Assembly (NCBI RefSeq): GCF_040183065.1
Contig: NC_091121.1
Coordinates: 62,342,287-62,406,286, forward strand
DNA length: 64,000 nucleotides
Source: Periplaneta americana
Lineage: Eukaryota; Arthropoda; Insecta; Blattodea; Blattidae
Direction: 5' to 3'
Shown here piece after piece: positions 23,179 through 34,380 of this stretch. Numbering within the stretch: the stretch's first letter is position 1; each line of letters begins with the position of its first letter. The translations under genes were made by a program, and so were the position numbers. Below the pieces are notes generated by a model, which had not been told where the DNA came from, ran no database searches, and saw nothing but the letters and a program-made list of their open reading frames with translations.

Positions 23179-23355
23179 AACCCATCGCCGTAAAAGAAAA
23201 GCTTGTTACAAATCCTTCAAATAAGAATGGATTTGAGGGAGGTGGGATATGATGATAGAGAATGGATTAATCTTGCTCAGGATAGGGACCAATGGTGGAC
23301 TTATGTGAGGGCGGCAATGAACCTCGGGTTCCTTAAAAGCCAGTAAGTAAGTTAG
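23179..23355 (+). mobile_element. 177-bp internally deleted LINE (family 1), exact TSD
   Basis: The first ~40 bp (AACCCATCGCCGTAAAAG..) match the LINE 5' region at about 31748. From about 23222 the sequence is the LINE 3' end (ATGGATTTGAGGGAGGTGGG ...), finishing GGTTCCTTAAAAGCCAGTAA. The flanks are TACCTTCTT on both sides (23170-23178 and 23356-23364), a perfect 9-bp target duplication. Thus a copy missing nearly the whole element was inserted as such, inside the hAT relic. Confidence 0.88.
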
Positions 23356-23760
23356 TACCTTCTTGTATTGAATGCTTAGAAAAATCAAGGGAAAAACTAG
23401 TCACTCAAATTATACGTATGTAAAGTATTGCACATAAACATAATAGCGTGCAAGATGAAACAGATAAATTTGTACAACCCAAAATTAAAACAATATTGAA
23501 CAAAAACTATGAATACAATGGTCTGCGTAGCATTTGTAATGTTATTTCCGGTCAGGAATGTACATTACTTGAACTCGATTAGATATTAATCATGTAGATA
23601 TAGAGCTTCACATATTATGCACCCGTTGTTTCAGCCAACGTGGATCGAAGATTTTCAGCATACGAAAATGTTATGTCTGATGACCAGCAGTGAATTTTGT
23701 TTCTAAACATACATATGTGGCTTTTGTGTAGCTACTGCAATAACTCTTGGCAATAAACAT

Positions 23761-24638
23761 TAAAAATGACAAGAATAAAGTGTGTCAAAATGAAATTGTT
23801 ACTTTCGGTTGTAATAAGTGTATCTTTTTAATGTCATCCAAAAGGGTATTGTGTGTAATTTCTCTCATACAGGCTGTACAGCCTATAAGATACGGATGTC
23901 TTTATGAACAACATACCGGTACCCAATTATTTCTACGGCACAGGTCACTCTGTTTTGTTTACGAACGCAAGTTGAAGTTAACACCGAACGATAATACCTG
24001 GCATATTTGTCATTACATACAATTAAATCGGCTTGACTGATGCTTTTCGTGGAATATTTCATCTGGAGACGAACATAGAGCAAGTCTTCGAAACGACGTG
24101 AACTCCCTATTCGTTACCAGCAATAGAAGAAGTACTGTAAGGTATCTCTTCTTTTCAGTCCAAAGACTGAATCTATCTTCGAAACTCTACGTTAGTCTTG
24201 GTTTGTCATTGCCGATTATCACCATATAATCACCCCTTCGGAGCTGGACAGCCGAAGTAGTTGTTTAAATACGTCTTAAAGAATGGCTTAGTTCTGTTCT
24301 TGTAATACAGCATGGCAAAATGCGGTCATGAGCAATTCGCAAATATAGCCCAGTAAGTACATTGACATGAATACGACTACTCGACCGACTTTCAACATAA
24401 TGCTGTGCTTTCGTAACTTGAAGCACTCTTCTTCTTCTGTAAATGGAATGTCGACGAATTACAAAATGTTTACTCACAGCGGTACACAGGTGACTGTCAC
24501 ATGACGAGCAACAAGAATAGACCTTGATTGAGATAAGTTAGATTAAGATGTAGCCGCCGCCACCGCCACAAGAATATTACACATCACCATCATCTTCATA
24601 ATCATGAATACAATCATCACCATCATAGTCAAGAACAC

Positions 24639-24639
<1 letters not shown>
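23761..24639. other. No recognisable gene
   Basis: Short frames only. The one at 23747-24040 (+) overlaps the hAT relic end and has no recognisable motif. Confidence 0.45.

Positions 24640-24684
<45 letters not shown>
24640..24684. repeat. (AAT)n microsatellite at LINE 5' edge
   Basis: About 15 AAT units abut the truncated 5' end of the LINE at 24686. Confidence 0.92.
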
Positions 24685-24685
<1 letters not shown>

Positions 24686-24686
<1 letters not shown>

Positions 24687-25660
24687 CAGGGAAATGCACT
24701 ATCACCTTTACTTTTTAACTTCGCTTTAGAATATGCCATTAAGAAAGTTCAGGATAACAGGCAGGGTTTGGAATTGAACGGGTTACATCAGCTTTTTGTC
24801 TATGCGGATGACGTGAATATGTTAGGAGAAAATCGACAAACGATTAAGGAAAACACGGAAATTTTACTTGAAGCAAGTAAAGTGATCGGTTTTGAAGTAA
24901 ATCCCGAAAAGACAAAGTATATGATTGTCTCGTGACCAGAATATTGTACGAAATGGAAATATAAAAATTAGAGATTTATCCTTCGAAGGGGTGGAAAAAT
25001 TCAAATATCTTGGAGCAATAGTAACAAACGTAAATGACACTCGGGAGGAAATTAAACGCAGAATAAATATGGGAAATGCCTGTTATTATTCGGTTGAGAA
25101 GCTTTTGTCATCTAGTCTGCTGTCAAAAAATCTGAAAGTTAGAATTTATAAAACAATTATATTACCGGTTGTTCTGTATGGCTGTGAAACTTGGACTCTC
25201 ACTCTGAGAGAGGAACAGAGATTGAGGGTTTTTGAGAATAAGGTTCTTAGGAAAATATTTGGAGCTAAGAGGGATGAAGTTACAGGAGAATGGAGAAAGT
25301 TACACAACATAGAACTGCACGCATTGTATTCTTCACCTGACATAATTAGGAACATTAAATCCAGACGTTTGCGATGGGCAGGGCATGTAGCACGTATGGG
25401 CGAATCCAGGAATGCATATGGAGTGTTAGTTGGGAGACCGGAGGGAAAAAGACCTTTGGGGAGGCCGAGACGTAGATGGGAGAATATTAAAATGGATTTG
25501 AGGGAGGTGGGATATGATGATAGGGACTGGATTAATCTTGCAAAGGATAGGGACCGATGGCGGGCTTATGTGAAGGCTGCAATGAATCTTCGGGTTCCTT
25601 AAAAGCCATTTGTATGTATGCATGTATATGTATGTATGTAATGATAATGATAATAATGGC
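24686..25660 (+). pseudogene. LINE (family 1) RT fragment with YADD box and 3' end
   Basis: A 5'-truncated non-LTR retrotransposon. The frame opens with [20 protein letters not shown], then [17 protein letters not shown] with the catalytic YADD, then [12 protein letters not shown]-stop. The frame then shifts by one at about 24925 and stays open for 225 codons: [52 protein letters not shown] and a final KAAMNLRVP. The 3' end (CCTTAAAAGCCATTTGTATG) runs into (TGTA)n. One frameshift and the missing endonuclease and N-terminal RT make it inactive. It is the longest copy of this family here; others lie at 23179, 31584 and 39092. Confidence 0.9.
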
Positions 25661-26283
25661 ATGTATTTTGCATTACTCCTCTAGGAGAATACAGACTGAC
25701 GATTTGCTAATTAATGATGTCGCCCTCAGGACCATTCTGATATTTTTATTTTCACTACATATCGCTAGCTGTACTGTAGAGCAGTTTCCAATCATGTTTG
25801 ATGATCATAATCCCGCTTTTTCTCACATTACTTTAGTGCGGTCCCCTGGTTTAAGGTGTAGAACGCAGAATATGATAATATGAAATTTGGTTTATTTTAA
25901 AAATACAACATCTAAATGCATTAGGATTAGTCATTAGAATATTGCTAATAAATGTAGGTCTGGAGCTATTTCTAATATATTTTAATTTGGTAATAAATAA
26001 AAATAATTAAGCAATATTATATGTAAATAACACAGTACATTGGTGTTGTTTAGTCAACTGTCCGAAGACAGGTCTGAACCCCACAAGTGATACCAAGAAG
26101 ACACCACGTATGAGGCAACTAGGCCACGAGATAATGGGGTAGGGTGGTCGTTCCTTTCCCCCTCCATTGCATACATCACCGACTAGCTACATATTACACT
26201 AGTCAGACTTCAGGTGCATACAAACAATTGTTCTTTCTCTGACACATATCGACAAGTGAGATTCAGCTGCCTGATAATAGAAA

Positions 26284-26336
<53 letters not shown>

Positions 26337-27420
26337 TTTATTTTATTTTGTTTGTACCCCCCATTAACTGCTCTTTGCCCCCTGATTGAGAATCACTTCG
26401 GTAGAGTATAAGAGATACGGCGTCCCCCCATTTTAGCTCAAAATCAGATTAGGAGGTAGGCCTACCTACTTACCTGTATCGACCAATCATCAGCGTAATG
26501 GCCATGTTGTTAAATGATCGATTCAAGTAAATAGGCAATTTTTTATGATTGTACGCCAAACGCGATAAGGAAAACTACTCGTATCTTTTATGCCAGTGAT
26601 GTCAAAGCAAGCGCATTTTTCTGACCTTGACGTCGTGCGCGGGTAGCAAGCGCTAAGTATGGAAAGAGGAAGGGTTGTGTATATGAATAAGCAACCTTTT
26701 GGATTAAGAAAACAGTGGTGCACAAACTTCAAACGGAACGTGAAATTTTATGTCGTTATTTTATATGGCATCTGTCTGTTTAATATTATCTATATTGTCT
26801 GTAAAACAAAATTACTAATACTGATTTCTTAATATTGCACTTGTGTTTTAAATCTTAATAACATAATAGAGACTTAAGAAGGAATATTCACTTAAATTCC
26901 ATAGTAGTATATAATATTATACTGTATAAAGTGGATGAAACACATCATTCATAAAGAATATTTTCAAAATGTTCAATACACTATCTTCAGTAATACGTAT
27001 ATACGGTATATTAGATTTACGAAAACATTCTGTAAGGCTACTAAATAAATAGGCCTATACCTGAAAATTTCACTTTTATATACGAAAAGTTGAGAAAATA
27101 TTTCTTTTGAATAAAAAAATCAAACTTGTGAAAAATGGACATTAAAATTAGTAAAACTTACATTCTTATAATGCACTTATACTTCTCAGGCAAATCTAAA
27201 AATAAACATGGATGCAGTTTTAATAAGTTCTCTTCCCTTTATCTATTGAATCAGTGCTGGCCATCCCTGAATATAGCTCGACCAAGTAGCATATATCACC
27301 TCTTTCGTCTGTCTCTTTCCTTTCCGCTGTAAAGGGCTCAGGCTCTCCTGGGCTCTAAAGCGCGCGCTTGCTCCTGTAGGCATCAATTGACATGCCTGTT
27401 TTATGCAGTAGTATAGCAAA
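25661..27420. other. Intergenic; (TTA)n at 26284-26334, otherwise unassigned
   Basis: A 17-unit TTA array lies at 26284-26334. Around 26570-26660 (CAGTGATGTCAAAGCAAGCG) and 27330-27395 there are weakly similar inverted blocks that could be ends of a diverged hAT-like element. The similarity is too low to annotate as such. Confidence 0.4.
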
Positions 27421-27424
27421 TCCT

Positions 27425-27785
27425 AGCCGCGTATGTGTTTGTCGCTTGTCTCCCATTAGGCCTGGGTTCCATCCACGACTAGGTAATGATGTAATTTGTG
27501 GTGACAAAAACGTTGCAGAGAGTTTTCTTGGGGTACTTTCATTTCACCAACACACTCCACCTTCACCTCACTTCTTATTTAATTTGCAGTAGTTAAAAAT
27601 AGGCTGCGGTGAAGTCTTGGGGCCAGCACGAGATTCTATGCTGATATAGGAAGGACTTGGGGCTCCAGGCCGTGGGCCTTTAGTCTATAAGGTACTCGTC
27701 TGAGAATGGAACCTGGCTCTGTCAGGGATGCGATAGGATGGACCCCTGTCAGAATCGAATTCACGAATGCCATAAATAAATCGCA
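27425..27785 (+). mobile_element. SINE of family E, diverged
   Basis: It shares its body with 42857-43325: CAGAG.GTTTTCTTGGGGTAC, CAACACACTCCACCTTCACC, AAATAGGCTG, and the end ATCGAATTCACGAATGCCAT. A box B-like GGGTTCCATCC lies near 27462. The copy lacks one of the internally duplicated segments of the other. Confidence 0.75.
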
Positions 27786-27939
27786 CAATAACGTGTGTGT
27801 GTGCGTCCGTAGAATACACATCAGTAGTACTTTTTTTTTTAGTACCAGTGTTTGGAAGTGATTGTTATGTTTAAAAATGGTAGAAGGAGTGTTGCTGTTG
27901 GAGAATGCCCAAGAATACCAATCGTAATTATTACATATA

Positions 27940-29031
27940 CGAAGGCTGTTCAATCAAGACTGACACTGCCGATGTCATCTCTCGGTATGTGAGGAAACTA
28001 CATGCTTGGAAGTCCACACCTGTGGAGTAACGGCTAGCGCGTCTGGCCGCGAAACCAGGTGGCCCGGGTTCGATTCCCGGTCGGGACAAGTTATCTGGTT
28101 GAGGTTTTTTCCAGGTATTCCCTCAACCCAATATGAGCAAATGCTGGGTAACTTTTGGTGCTGGACCCAGAAATCATTTCACTGGCATTATCACCTTTAT
28201 CCCATTCAGACGATAAATAACCTAAGATGTTCATGAAGCATCGTAAAATAACCTACAACCTACATGCTTAGACACATAAATACGTAAGATTTCGTCCCCC
28301 TTGGAGCTGATGCGTGCACTGAAGTACAGTAGATACGTGTGTGTTTCGACTCTAAATTTCAAATATGCCTGATTTTAGCGAGTAGCGTTACGTAATAACA
28401 TTTTGTGTTCGCCTGAACAAAAATGCTTTAGCTACTTACAAAGAATTGAGGAGAGCTTTTGATGAGTCTATCATGTCTCGTCGACTTTGTTTTCGATGGC
28501 CGGCAACGTTGTGAATTGCAGGGAGGAGAAGGTGCATCAGTTACAGCCTTAACGGAGACAACAATCAACACTGGGTCTGTTGCTGTTCTCACTGTTAGGC
28601 AGCTGGCACACATTCTGAACACATCGAATGGTAGCGCTCACACTCTTAATGCGCCATTTGCACGTGTCTAGAATGTGTGCACGATGGCTACCGCGACTGC
28701 TCGCTCTTGAACAGAAGCAGAGTCGTATAGAAAGAATCCACCCTTACATCCCCGACCTGGCTCCCTGTGATTTCTTCCTTTACCCCACTGCCAAAAAAGG
28801 AAAGGGACATCTTTTTGACGATGAAATCAAGGCAGTGAAAGGTTTAGATGCGATTTTTAAGTGTTTGTAAAAGGACGGCTTCGAGAATGTCTTCCGAGAG
28901 TGGCAACGGAGGTGGGACAAGTGCATTGTATTGGGCTGATAGTATATTGAAGGCGGCAAAAGTGTAAAATTGTAATCTTTGTAAATAAGTGCTTCACAAC
29001 ACTAGCGCCAGTCTTTATTGAACAACCCTCG
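27940..29031 (+). mobile_element. mariner element with intact TIRs, deleted core, SINE inside
   Basis: The ends are CGAAGGCTGTTCAATCAAGA on the left and the complement of CGAGGGTTGTTCAATAAAGA on the right, flanked by TA on both sides (27938-27939, 29032-29033). The plus strand encodes VCLNKNALATYKELRRAFDE at the N terminus, MCARWLPRLLALEQKQSRI, then jumps to HPYIPDLAPCDFFLYPTAKK and ends FREWQRRWDKCI. The block carrying the first two catalytic aspartates is missing. A 252-bp SINE with its own target duplication sits in the 5' untranslated part. Without the SINE the element is about 830 bp, against about 1.3 kb for full mariners. Confidence 0.88.
28008..28259 (+). mobile_element. SINE of family A with 10-bp TSD, nested in mariner
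   Basis: A tRNA-like head (GTGGAGTAACGGCTAGCGCG ... exact box B GGTTCGATTCC at about 28067) is followed by the body TTGAGGTTTTTTCCAGGTAT and a tail with ATAAATAACCTAAG and AAAATAACCTACAAC. The flanks CTACATGCTT (27998-28007 and 28260-28269) are identical, which fixes the insertion limits. Other copies are at 33667-33833 (-) and 53300-53397 (+). This is the best preserved copy. Confidence 0.92.
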
Positions 29032-29453
29032 TAATAAATTTGAAAAAAAAGATGAAATGATTTGGTAAGATAGGAAGGTAACTATTCAAAATATGGGATT
29101 AAAATATCTTGAAAAGTGTGGGAACTATACCTATAGGCTTTTCGAGATACTTTCCTCAATAAGAAATAAAGAAGATGGCCACAAATTTCTGCCACAGATG
29201 GTATCCTTTTCCACCAAAAGAAATTTAATCACTGTTTTCTTTACTGCTCACATCTCATTCACAATATTTTGAGGGATAAATAGTTGTTTTGCTGCCACTT
29301 ACAGACAATTGTGAAACTAAATGCGGTAACACGGGATAATCCACATAAAATGTACGGTAATTGCTTTCCAGCAATACTTCACCGAGGGGAGAAAGAAGTG
29401 TTGCATTGCTAGTTGAATGCCTCACGTGTATTTAGGGTCGTGCGATCCGTACC

Positions 29454-29502
<49 letters not shown>
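29454..29502. repeat. (AAT)n microsatellite
   Basis: About 16 uninterrupted AAT units. Confidence 0.92.
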
Positions 29503-29503
<1 letters not shown>

Positions 29504-31527
29504 TTTTATTTAATTTATTATAATTATAATAAGTTATTATTCATAGTCTTTCAAATACAAAACATCCTACTACAAATTCTTAGGGACTCTTTACATATCA
29601 TCCAACATTATTTACAGTTTATTTTCAAGAAAGATAATTTTGGCAATATATTTTATCGTCAAGCAAATCTCAAATTCAAATTTTTTTTTAATTAACTACT
29701 TAAAAAACATAACTGCTCTGTATTCAGGATCCTTGTGGTCACTCTCACTGGAGGGCTGATGATTTAATTAAATCCTTCTCCCTATTTTAACTACGAGTAC
29801 ATTGCATTACGTACATAGAATTAACATTATTGTATTTTTCTGTAAATAAATGTGACAAAAATTTAACATATGAATTATACTTTAATCATCAGGCTCCGAG
29901 GACGGTTCGGATGCAAAAATGGTAGCGGAAAATGTAATATTCATCGCTAGTGATACAGCAAAATATGAAATTTCATATTACAAACCATTCCTGCTAGAGG
30001 TATGTGTACAAGGATTTTCATAATTCACGATGTGTGGAATGCAATTAACGCTCAAAATGTTAATATTTTATAATGTCTTTACAAAATTTTAATATTTTAC
30101 AAAAATCTTCATATTTTTTCATAAATTACACGACTTTTTTTTTTTTTCGCAATCTGTTAATATTTTTGGATAACTACCATTGAGCCATACTTTTCAGACA
30201 TTATAAGGAGGCAATAGAGATATTTCCCAGGAAACACTTGAAAAACCCAAGCTACCTATTTCACCAACTGTCCATGATTCCCAAGAGCAAGTGAAATCTC
30301 CAAATGGTAATGTCAATGAATTTGAACAGCCAAAACAAAATAGGCGGTTCCTAGTCTTTGCTCATTCTTTCGAGTCCAGTGAAAGTATTTTTCAGTTTTA
30401 CTTTGTCTACTTGTATACCTGTAAATTAGTTTTTTTTAACGGGTTTCAACGATAAATTTTGCTGTTTATTTAATTTCTTCTCCTTTTGCAACGTCATGGA
30501 TTTTTCATTGCACAAAGCAATATTAACTGACAGAAGGTGTAATCTTTTGCTAGGAAATACAGAAAACGTTACTTGTGTTATATTGTAATAACCGCCACCA
30601 GTGTTGAGTCCAGCCAGTGAAAGAACTTCGTTTTTTCGGTTCTCTTCAGTGTAAAAAAATTGAGTTACCTAGTTCATGCATTCAAGTAATGATTTAATGA
30701 TGCTGAAGCTCTTTAATTATACAGATTTATTGTATTTTATTTGGTAGAAAACATAGACAAAATCATTCTCCGAAAGCTTATTTTGTAAGTAGCGATGTAA
30801 ACATGCTACAAATGGTTCAAGAACGAAAATATTTTAGCATGGAACTATTTATTTCATATATCATAATTTGTCAAATTAAATTTCATATTTTGGCAAAATT
30901 TTCTTATGTTGTACCGGTCTCTACTCATCACATGTTTTTACGGTATTTGGATTGTGATGAAGATTTTGGATTCAGGTACCATTTTGTTGAAATTTAATTA
31001 CTTCAACGTTTCGGAACTACTTACAGGTTCCATCCTCAGTGTATTAAGGCTCGAAACCTGGAAGGGTCGCCTACTCGGTTCGGGTCGTTATGCTTGGCTA
31101 CCCCACACAACTGGACCAGATGGAACCTGTAAGTAGTTCCGAAATATTTGAGAAATTAATTGCCAACAGACAATTAAAAATCTAAAATATTAATAATTAT
31201 CATAACAGTATAACTTTGGTTTATAAACAGCACTGGCCACTTCATAAATTTTTACACTATTAAATTTGTCTACAAAGTAGGTAAATAGTAGTAGGCCTAT
31301 ATTTTGACCTTGAGCATAATTCTTATTATGAGGAAGAAAGAAATGATAATTATAATTTATTTCACGCAACTTTCTTAAAACAACTGTGTATAATGAGATA
31401 CGCAGCATTAAAACAGTTAATACGATATAAACTGGATCGAGTAAACTGCACTTTTAGTTTCTACCATTAATGTGATATGAAAACAATGCAATTCAGAGGG
31501 ATTCATAGAGTTTTTAGTTATTATTTA
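29503..31527. other. No recognisable gene; one perfect spaced inverted repeat
   Basis: AT-rich sequence with no supported coding region. It contains the inverted pair at 31009-31034 and 31119-31144. Confidence 0.5.
31009..31144. repeat. Perfect 26-bp inverted repeat, 84-bp spacer
   Basis: The arm TTTCGGAACTACTTACAGGT plus TCCATC (31009-31034) is exactly complemented at 31119-31144. The spacer is GC-richer than the surroundings. It may be the ends of a small non-autonomous element or a repeat inside a larger unrecognised one. Confidence 0.85.
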
Positions 31528-31544
31528 TGATGATGATGATGATG

Positions 31545-31583
<39 letters not shown>
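31528..31583. repeat. (TGA)n(TTA)n microsatellite before LINE
   Basis: Six TGA units followed by about 13 TTA units, directly abutting the 5' side of the LINE at 31584. Confidence 0.9.
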
Positions 31584-31584
<1 letters not shown>

Positions 31585-32392
31585 CATGTATTCTGGGTCC
31601 CTATCACCACGGCATGGCGCGTCCTCAGGTTGCGGATAGAGGACCCGTCCTCCAAATATGGAGGGTAGCTGCGAATATATTGAATAAGCAGTCGTGGACA
31701 GCCGATAAGGGGTGGTCCTCCAGCTTGGGGGTTGGGCGAAGGGCTAACAACCCATCACCGTAAAAAAACAGCTTGTTACGAATCCATACAATAAGCCTCG
31801 GAATCGGACTGATTCTCTGGCACGACCACAGCAAAGGAATAGGGTTATGAGATTTGGTACGCGGAACGTAACTAGTCTTTATAGAACAGGAGGGGTAACA
31901 TTAGTAGCAAAAGAACTAGCTAGATATAGAATAGACTTCGTGGAAGTACAAGAGGTTAGGTTAGATGGGAATGACATATCACAAATAGGAGATTACTTGT
32001 TGTATTACAGGGAAGGAAACAATAATCACCAAAATATTTGGGGCTAAGAGGGATGAAGTTACAGGAGAATGGAGAAAGTAACACAACATAGAACTGCACG
32101 CATTGTATCCTTCGCCTGACATAATCAGGAACATTAAATCCAGACATTTGAGATGGGCTGGGCATGTAGCACATATGGGCAAACCCAGAAATGAATATAG
32201 AGTGTTAGTTGGGAGACCGGAGGGAAAAGACCTTTGGGAAGGCAGAGACGTAGATGGGAGGATAATATTAAAATGGATTTGAGGGAGGTGGGTTATGATA
32301 ATAGAGATTGGATTAATCTTGCACAGAATAGGGACCGATGGCGGGCTTATGTGAGGTCGACAATGAACCTCCGGGTTCTTAAAAGCCATTTG

Positions 32393-32397
<5 letters not shown>
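31584..32397 (+). pseudogene. LINE (family 1) with 5' end fused to 3' end
   Basis: The left part carries the 5' region and the start of the APE-type endonuclease: MRFGTRNVTSLYRTGGVTL, then LARYRIDFVEVQEVRLDGND (31847-32030). At about 32031-32038 it switches, through an AAAATATTTGG junction, to sequence that in the copy at 24686 lies over 500 bp after the YADD box (GGGGCTAAGAGGGATGAAGT), and continues to the normal 3' end AAAAGCCATTTGTAAG. The endonuclease remainder and the whole RT are missing. The tail runs into (TTA)n at 32398-32436. Confidence 0.88.
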
Positions 32398-32436
<39 letters not shown>

Positions 32437-32529
32437 TATGTCTAAGTATTTACACATCGTAAAGAGAACGTATTAATGGGTTACATCTAAGTAGAAAGCC
32501 TTATAATTTTTGTATTACTGTACCAATTT

Positions 32530-32840
32530 TCTTTAGCGCCTGCAAAGCTCAATTAGTAGAGCAGCTGGCTACGGACTGGAAGATCCTAGGTTCAATTCCG
32601 AATGGTAATAGGATTTTTCTCGTTACAAAAACTTCCACAATGACTCCGAAGTCCACTCAGCCAGCCCTCTGTCAAATTGAATGCGTACCGTGTCTTCCTC
32701 CGACGGTGAAAGGCAGTCGGAGCGTGGTTCCGGCCACACTACACATTCTATTACCGAAGTCGCAGAAGTATGGAACCTTATCTCCATGCTTCCTTACACT
32801 TTCGTGACGTGTAGAGGAGATATGTTTATCTTCACTAATT
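32530..32840 (+). mobile_element. SINE of family C, diverged
   Basis: The tRNA head AAGCTCAATTAGTAGAGCAG with CTGGCTACGGACTGGAAG and a box B-like GGTTCAATTCC is followed by a body reading ATTGAATGCGTACCGTGTCT and AGGAGATATGTTTATCTTCA. It aligns with the complement of 44507-44763 through the head, and with 3471-3700 at the 3' end (ATATCTTTATCTTC). Confidence 0.75.
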
Positions 32841-33469
32841 TCCTTTATTGTTATAAGTGCAGAGTGCTAATGAAATGAATTAATTTCTGGTCAGTTTTCG
32901 CTGAATTTAAATATTTAGAGATACATTCTAACATGCATGAAAAATCACTACTTTCACAGCCACCAGCACCACCGTCTAAAATTTATGTTTTGAATTGTAA
33001 TTGCGTATCTGTCAACATGCCAGCATAGCAGAGTTCTTGATATAAACAAGATGGCTTCCCGAGGAACCTTATTTCTATATCCGTGGGTTGGTCTCACACA
33101 TTACAGACATCTATATTATATCCAGACAATGAATGGAAGCATAACAATTTCATACACAGACGTAAATGGAATTTCTGATAACATTAAATCCTTTCAGTGG
33201 TTGTGATATGGAACAAAATTTTTGCTTTGCCCAAGGTTTTATCGATTTAAATGGAAGTCGTGCATACGAAACAGTCATATGTAGTCACGCTCAAAGGCTA
33301 CAAAAAAATGTTAAAATGTGTAGAGAACACGTTTCTCGTATAAATCATTGGCATGTTGCTGTTAATGCTTCATTTTTCAACTCAAACTGTCGTTATGGAC
33401 ATCGTGTGGTTGCGGTGTAAAATACTACATATACATAAAGTGCTACGAATTTTCACGACTGAGTTCAAT

Positions 33470-34380
33470 ATTCAAATGTTGATGAATCTGAGAGAGATTT
33501 GTGGTGATGATTATGTTGCTTGACGGCGACGGTGACCATATTACTTGACGACGCAATGGTAACGTTATTTTTATTTTTTATTTATTTTAGTAGGTTATTT
33601 TATGACGCTTTATCAACATCTTAGGTTACTTAGCGTCTGAATGAGATGACGGTGGTAATGTCGGTGAAATGAGTCCGGGGTCCAACACCGAAAGTTACCC
33701 AGCATTTACTCATATTGGGTTGAGGGAAAACCCCGGAAAAAATCTCAACCAGGTAACTTGCTCCGACCGGGAATCGCACCCGGGCCACCTGGTTTCGCGG
33801 CCAGACGCGCTAACCGTTACTTCACAGATGTGGATAGTACGATATTGCTTGACGATGGTGACTGTGTTATTAATGACGACGGTGATATTTTGCATGACGG
33901 CGACGGTGAATGTTACTTGGCGACTGTATATTGATCGACGACGACGGTGACTATAATGATTGACGACAATGGTGACTATGTTGCTTGACGACAATGGTGA
34001 CTATGTTGCTTGACGACAATGGTGACTATGTTGCTTGACAACGATGGTAACTATGTTACTTGACGACGGTGACTGTGTTGCTTGATGACGGCGATGACTA
34101 TGTTGCTTGACTACGACTACGACTGTGACTATGTCGTAACGACGATGGTGACAATGTTGATTGATGACGACGGTGACTGTTGTTTGACGACAATGACTAT
34201 AATGATTGATGACGACGGTGACTATAAAAATTGACGACCTGGTGTCTATGTTGCTTGACGACGATGGTGACTATGTTGCTTGACGACGACGGTGACTATG
34301 TTGCTTAACGACGGTGCTGTCTTGCTTGACGTCGACAGTGACTGTGTTGCTTGACGATGATGGTGACTATGTTGCTTGAC
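33470..34380. repeat. Degenerate ~25-bp tandem repeat, left flank of the satellite
   Basis: Loose copies of GTTGCTTGACGACGATGGTG followed by ACTAT recur about every 25-30 bp, more regular from 33955 on. The unit shares GTTGCT.G.CGACGA with the 29-bp unit that follows. A family A SINE is inserted at 33667-33833. Confidence 0.8.
33667..33833 (-). mobile_element. SINE of family A, reverse orientation
   Basis: The complement of this stretch matches the SINE at 28008: GTGAAGTAACGGTTAGCGCG, GTCTGGCCGCGAAACCAGGT, box B region GGTGCGATTCCC, CTGGTTGAGATTTTTTCC and GGGTAACTTTCGGTG. It lacks the 3' tail and interrupts the degenerate tandem array. Confidence 0.88.

Larger units (their letters stand above)
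22080..23760 (+). pseudogene. hAT transposase relic (CGGBP1-like)
   Basis: Order and motifs on the plus strand fit a hAT transposase. An N-terminal BED-like zinc finger region reads DIMCKLCKTSISCKRIYSII then QHV. The core reads KVLMFVSDAASYMTKAGHG, HVTCLAHTCHRIAEEVRSQF and MMSDVKKC. A later block is CDKFANLQKVIKFFNSDDIT. The C-terminal dimerisation region contains VVSANVDRRFSAYENVMSDD. At least three frame breaks are present. It is interrupted by a 75-bp MITE (22930-23004) and a 177-bp LINE (23179-23355). CGGBP1-like proteins derive from this group; nothing suggests this copy is expressed. Confidence 0.78.

Noticed and set aside
26570-27395. Possible diverged hAT element with CAGTGATGTCAA-like ends
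   Set aside because: The proposed ends match only over scattered bases and no target duplication was found.
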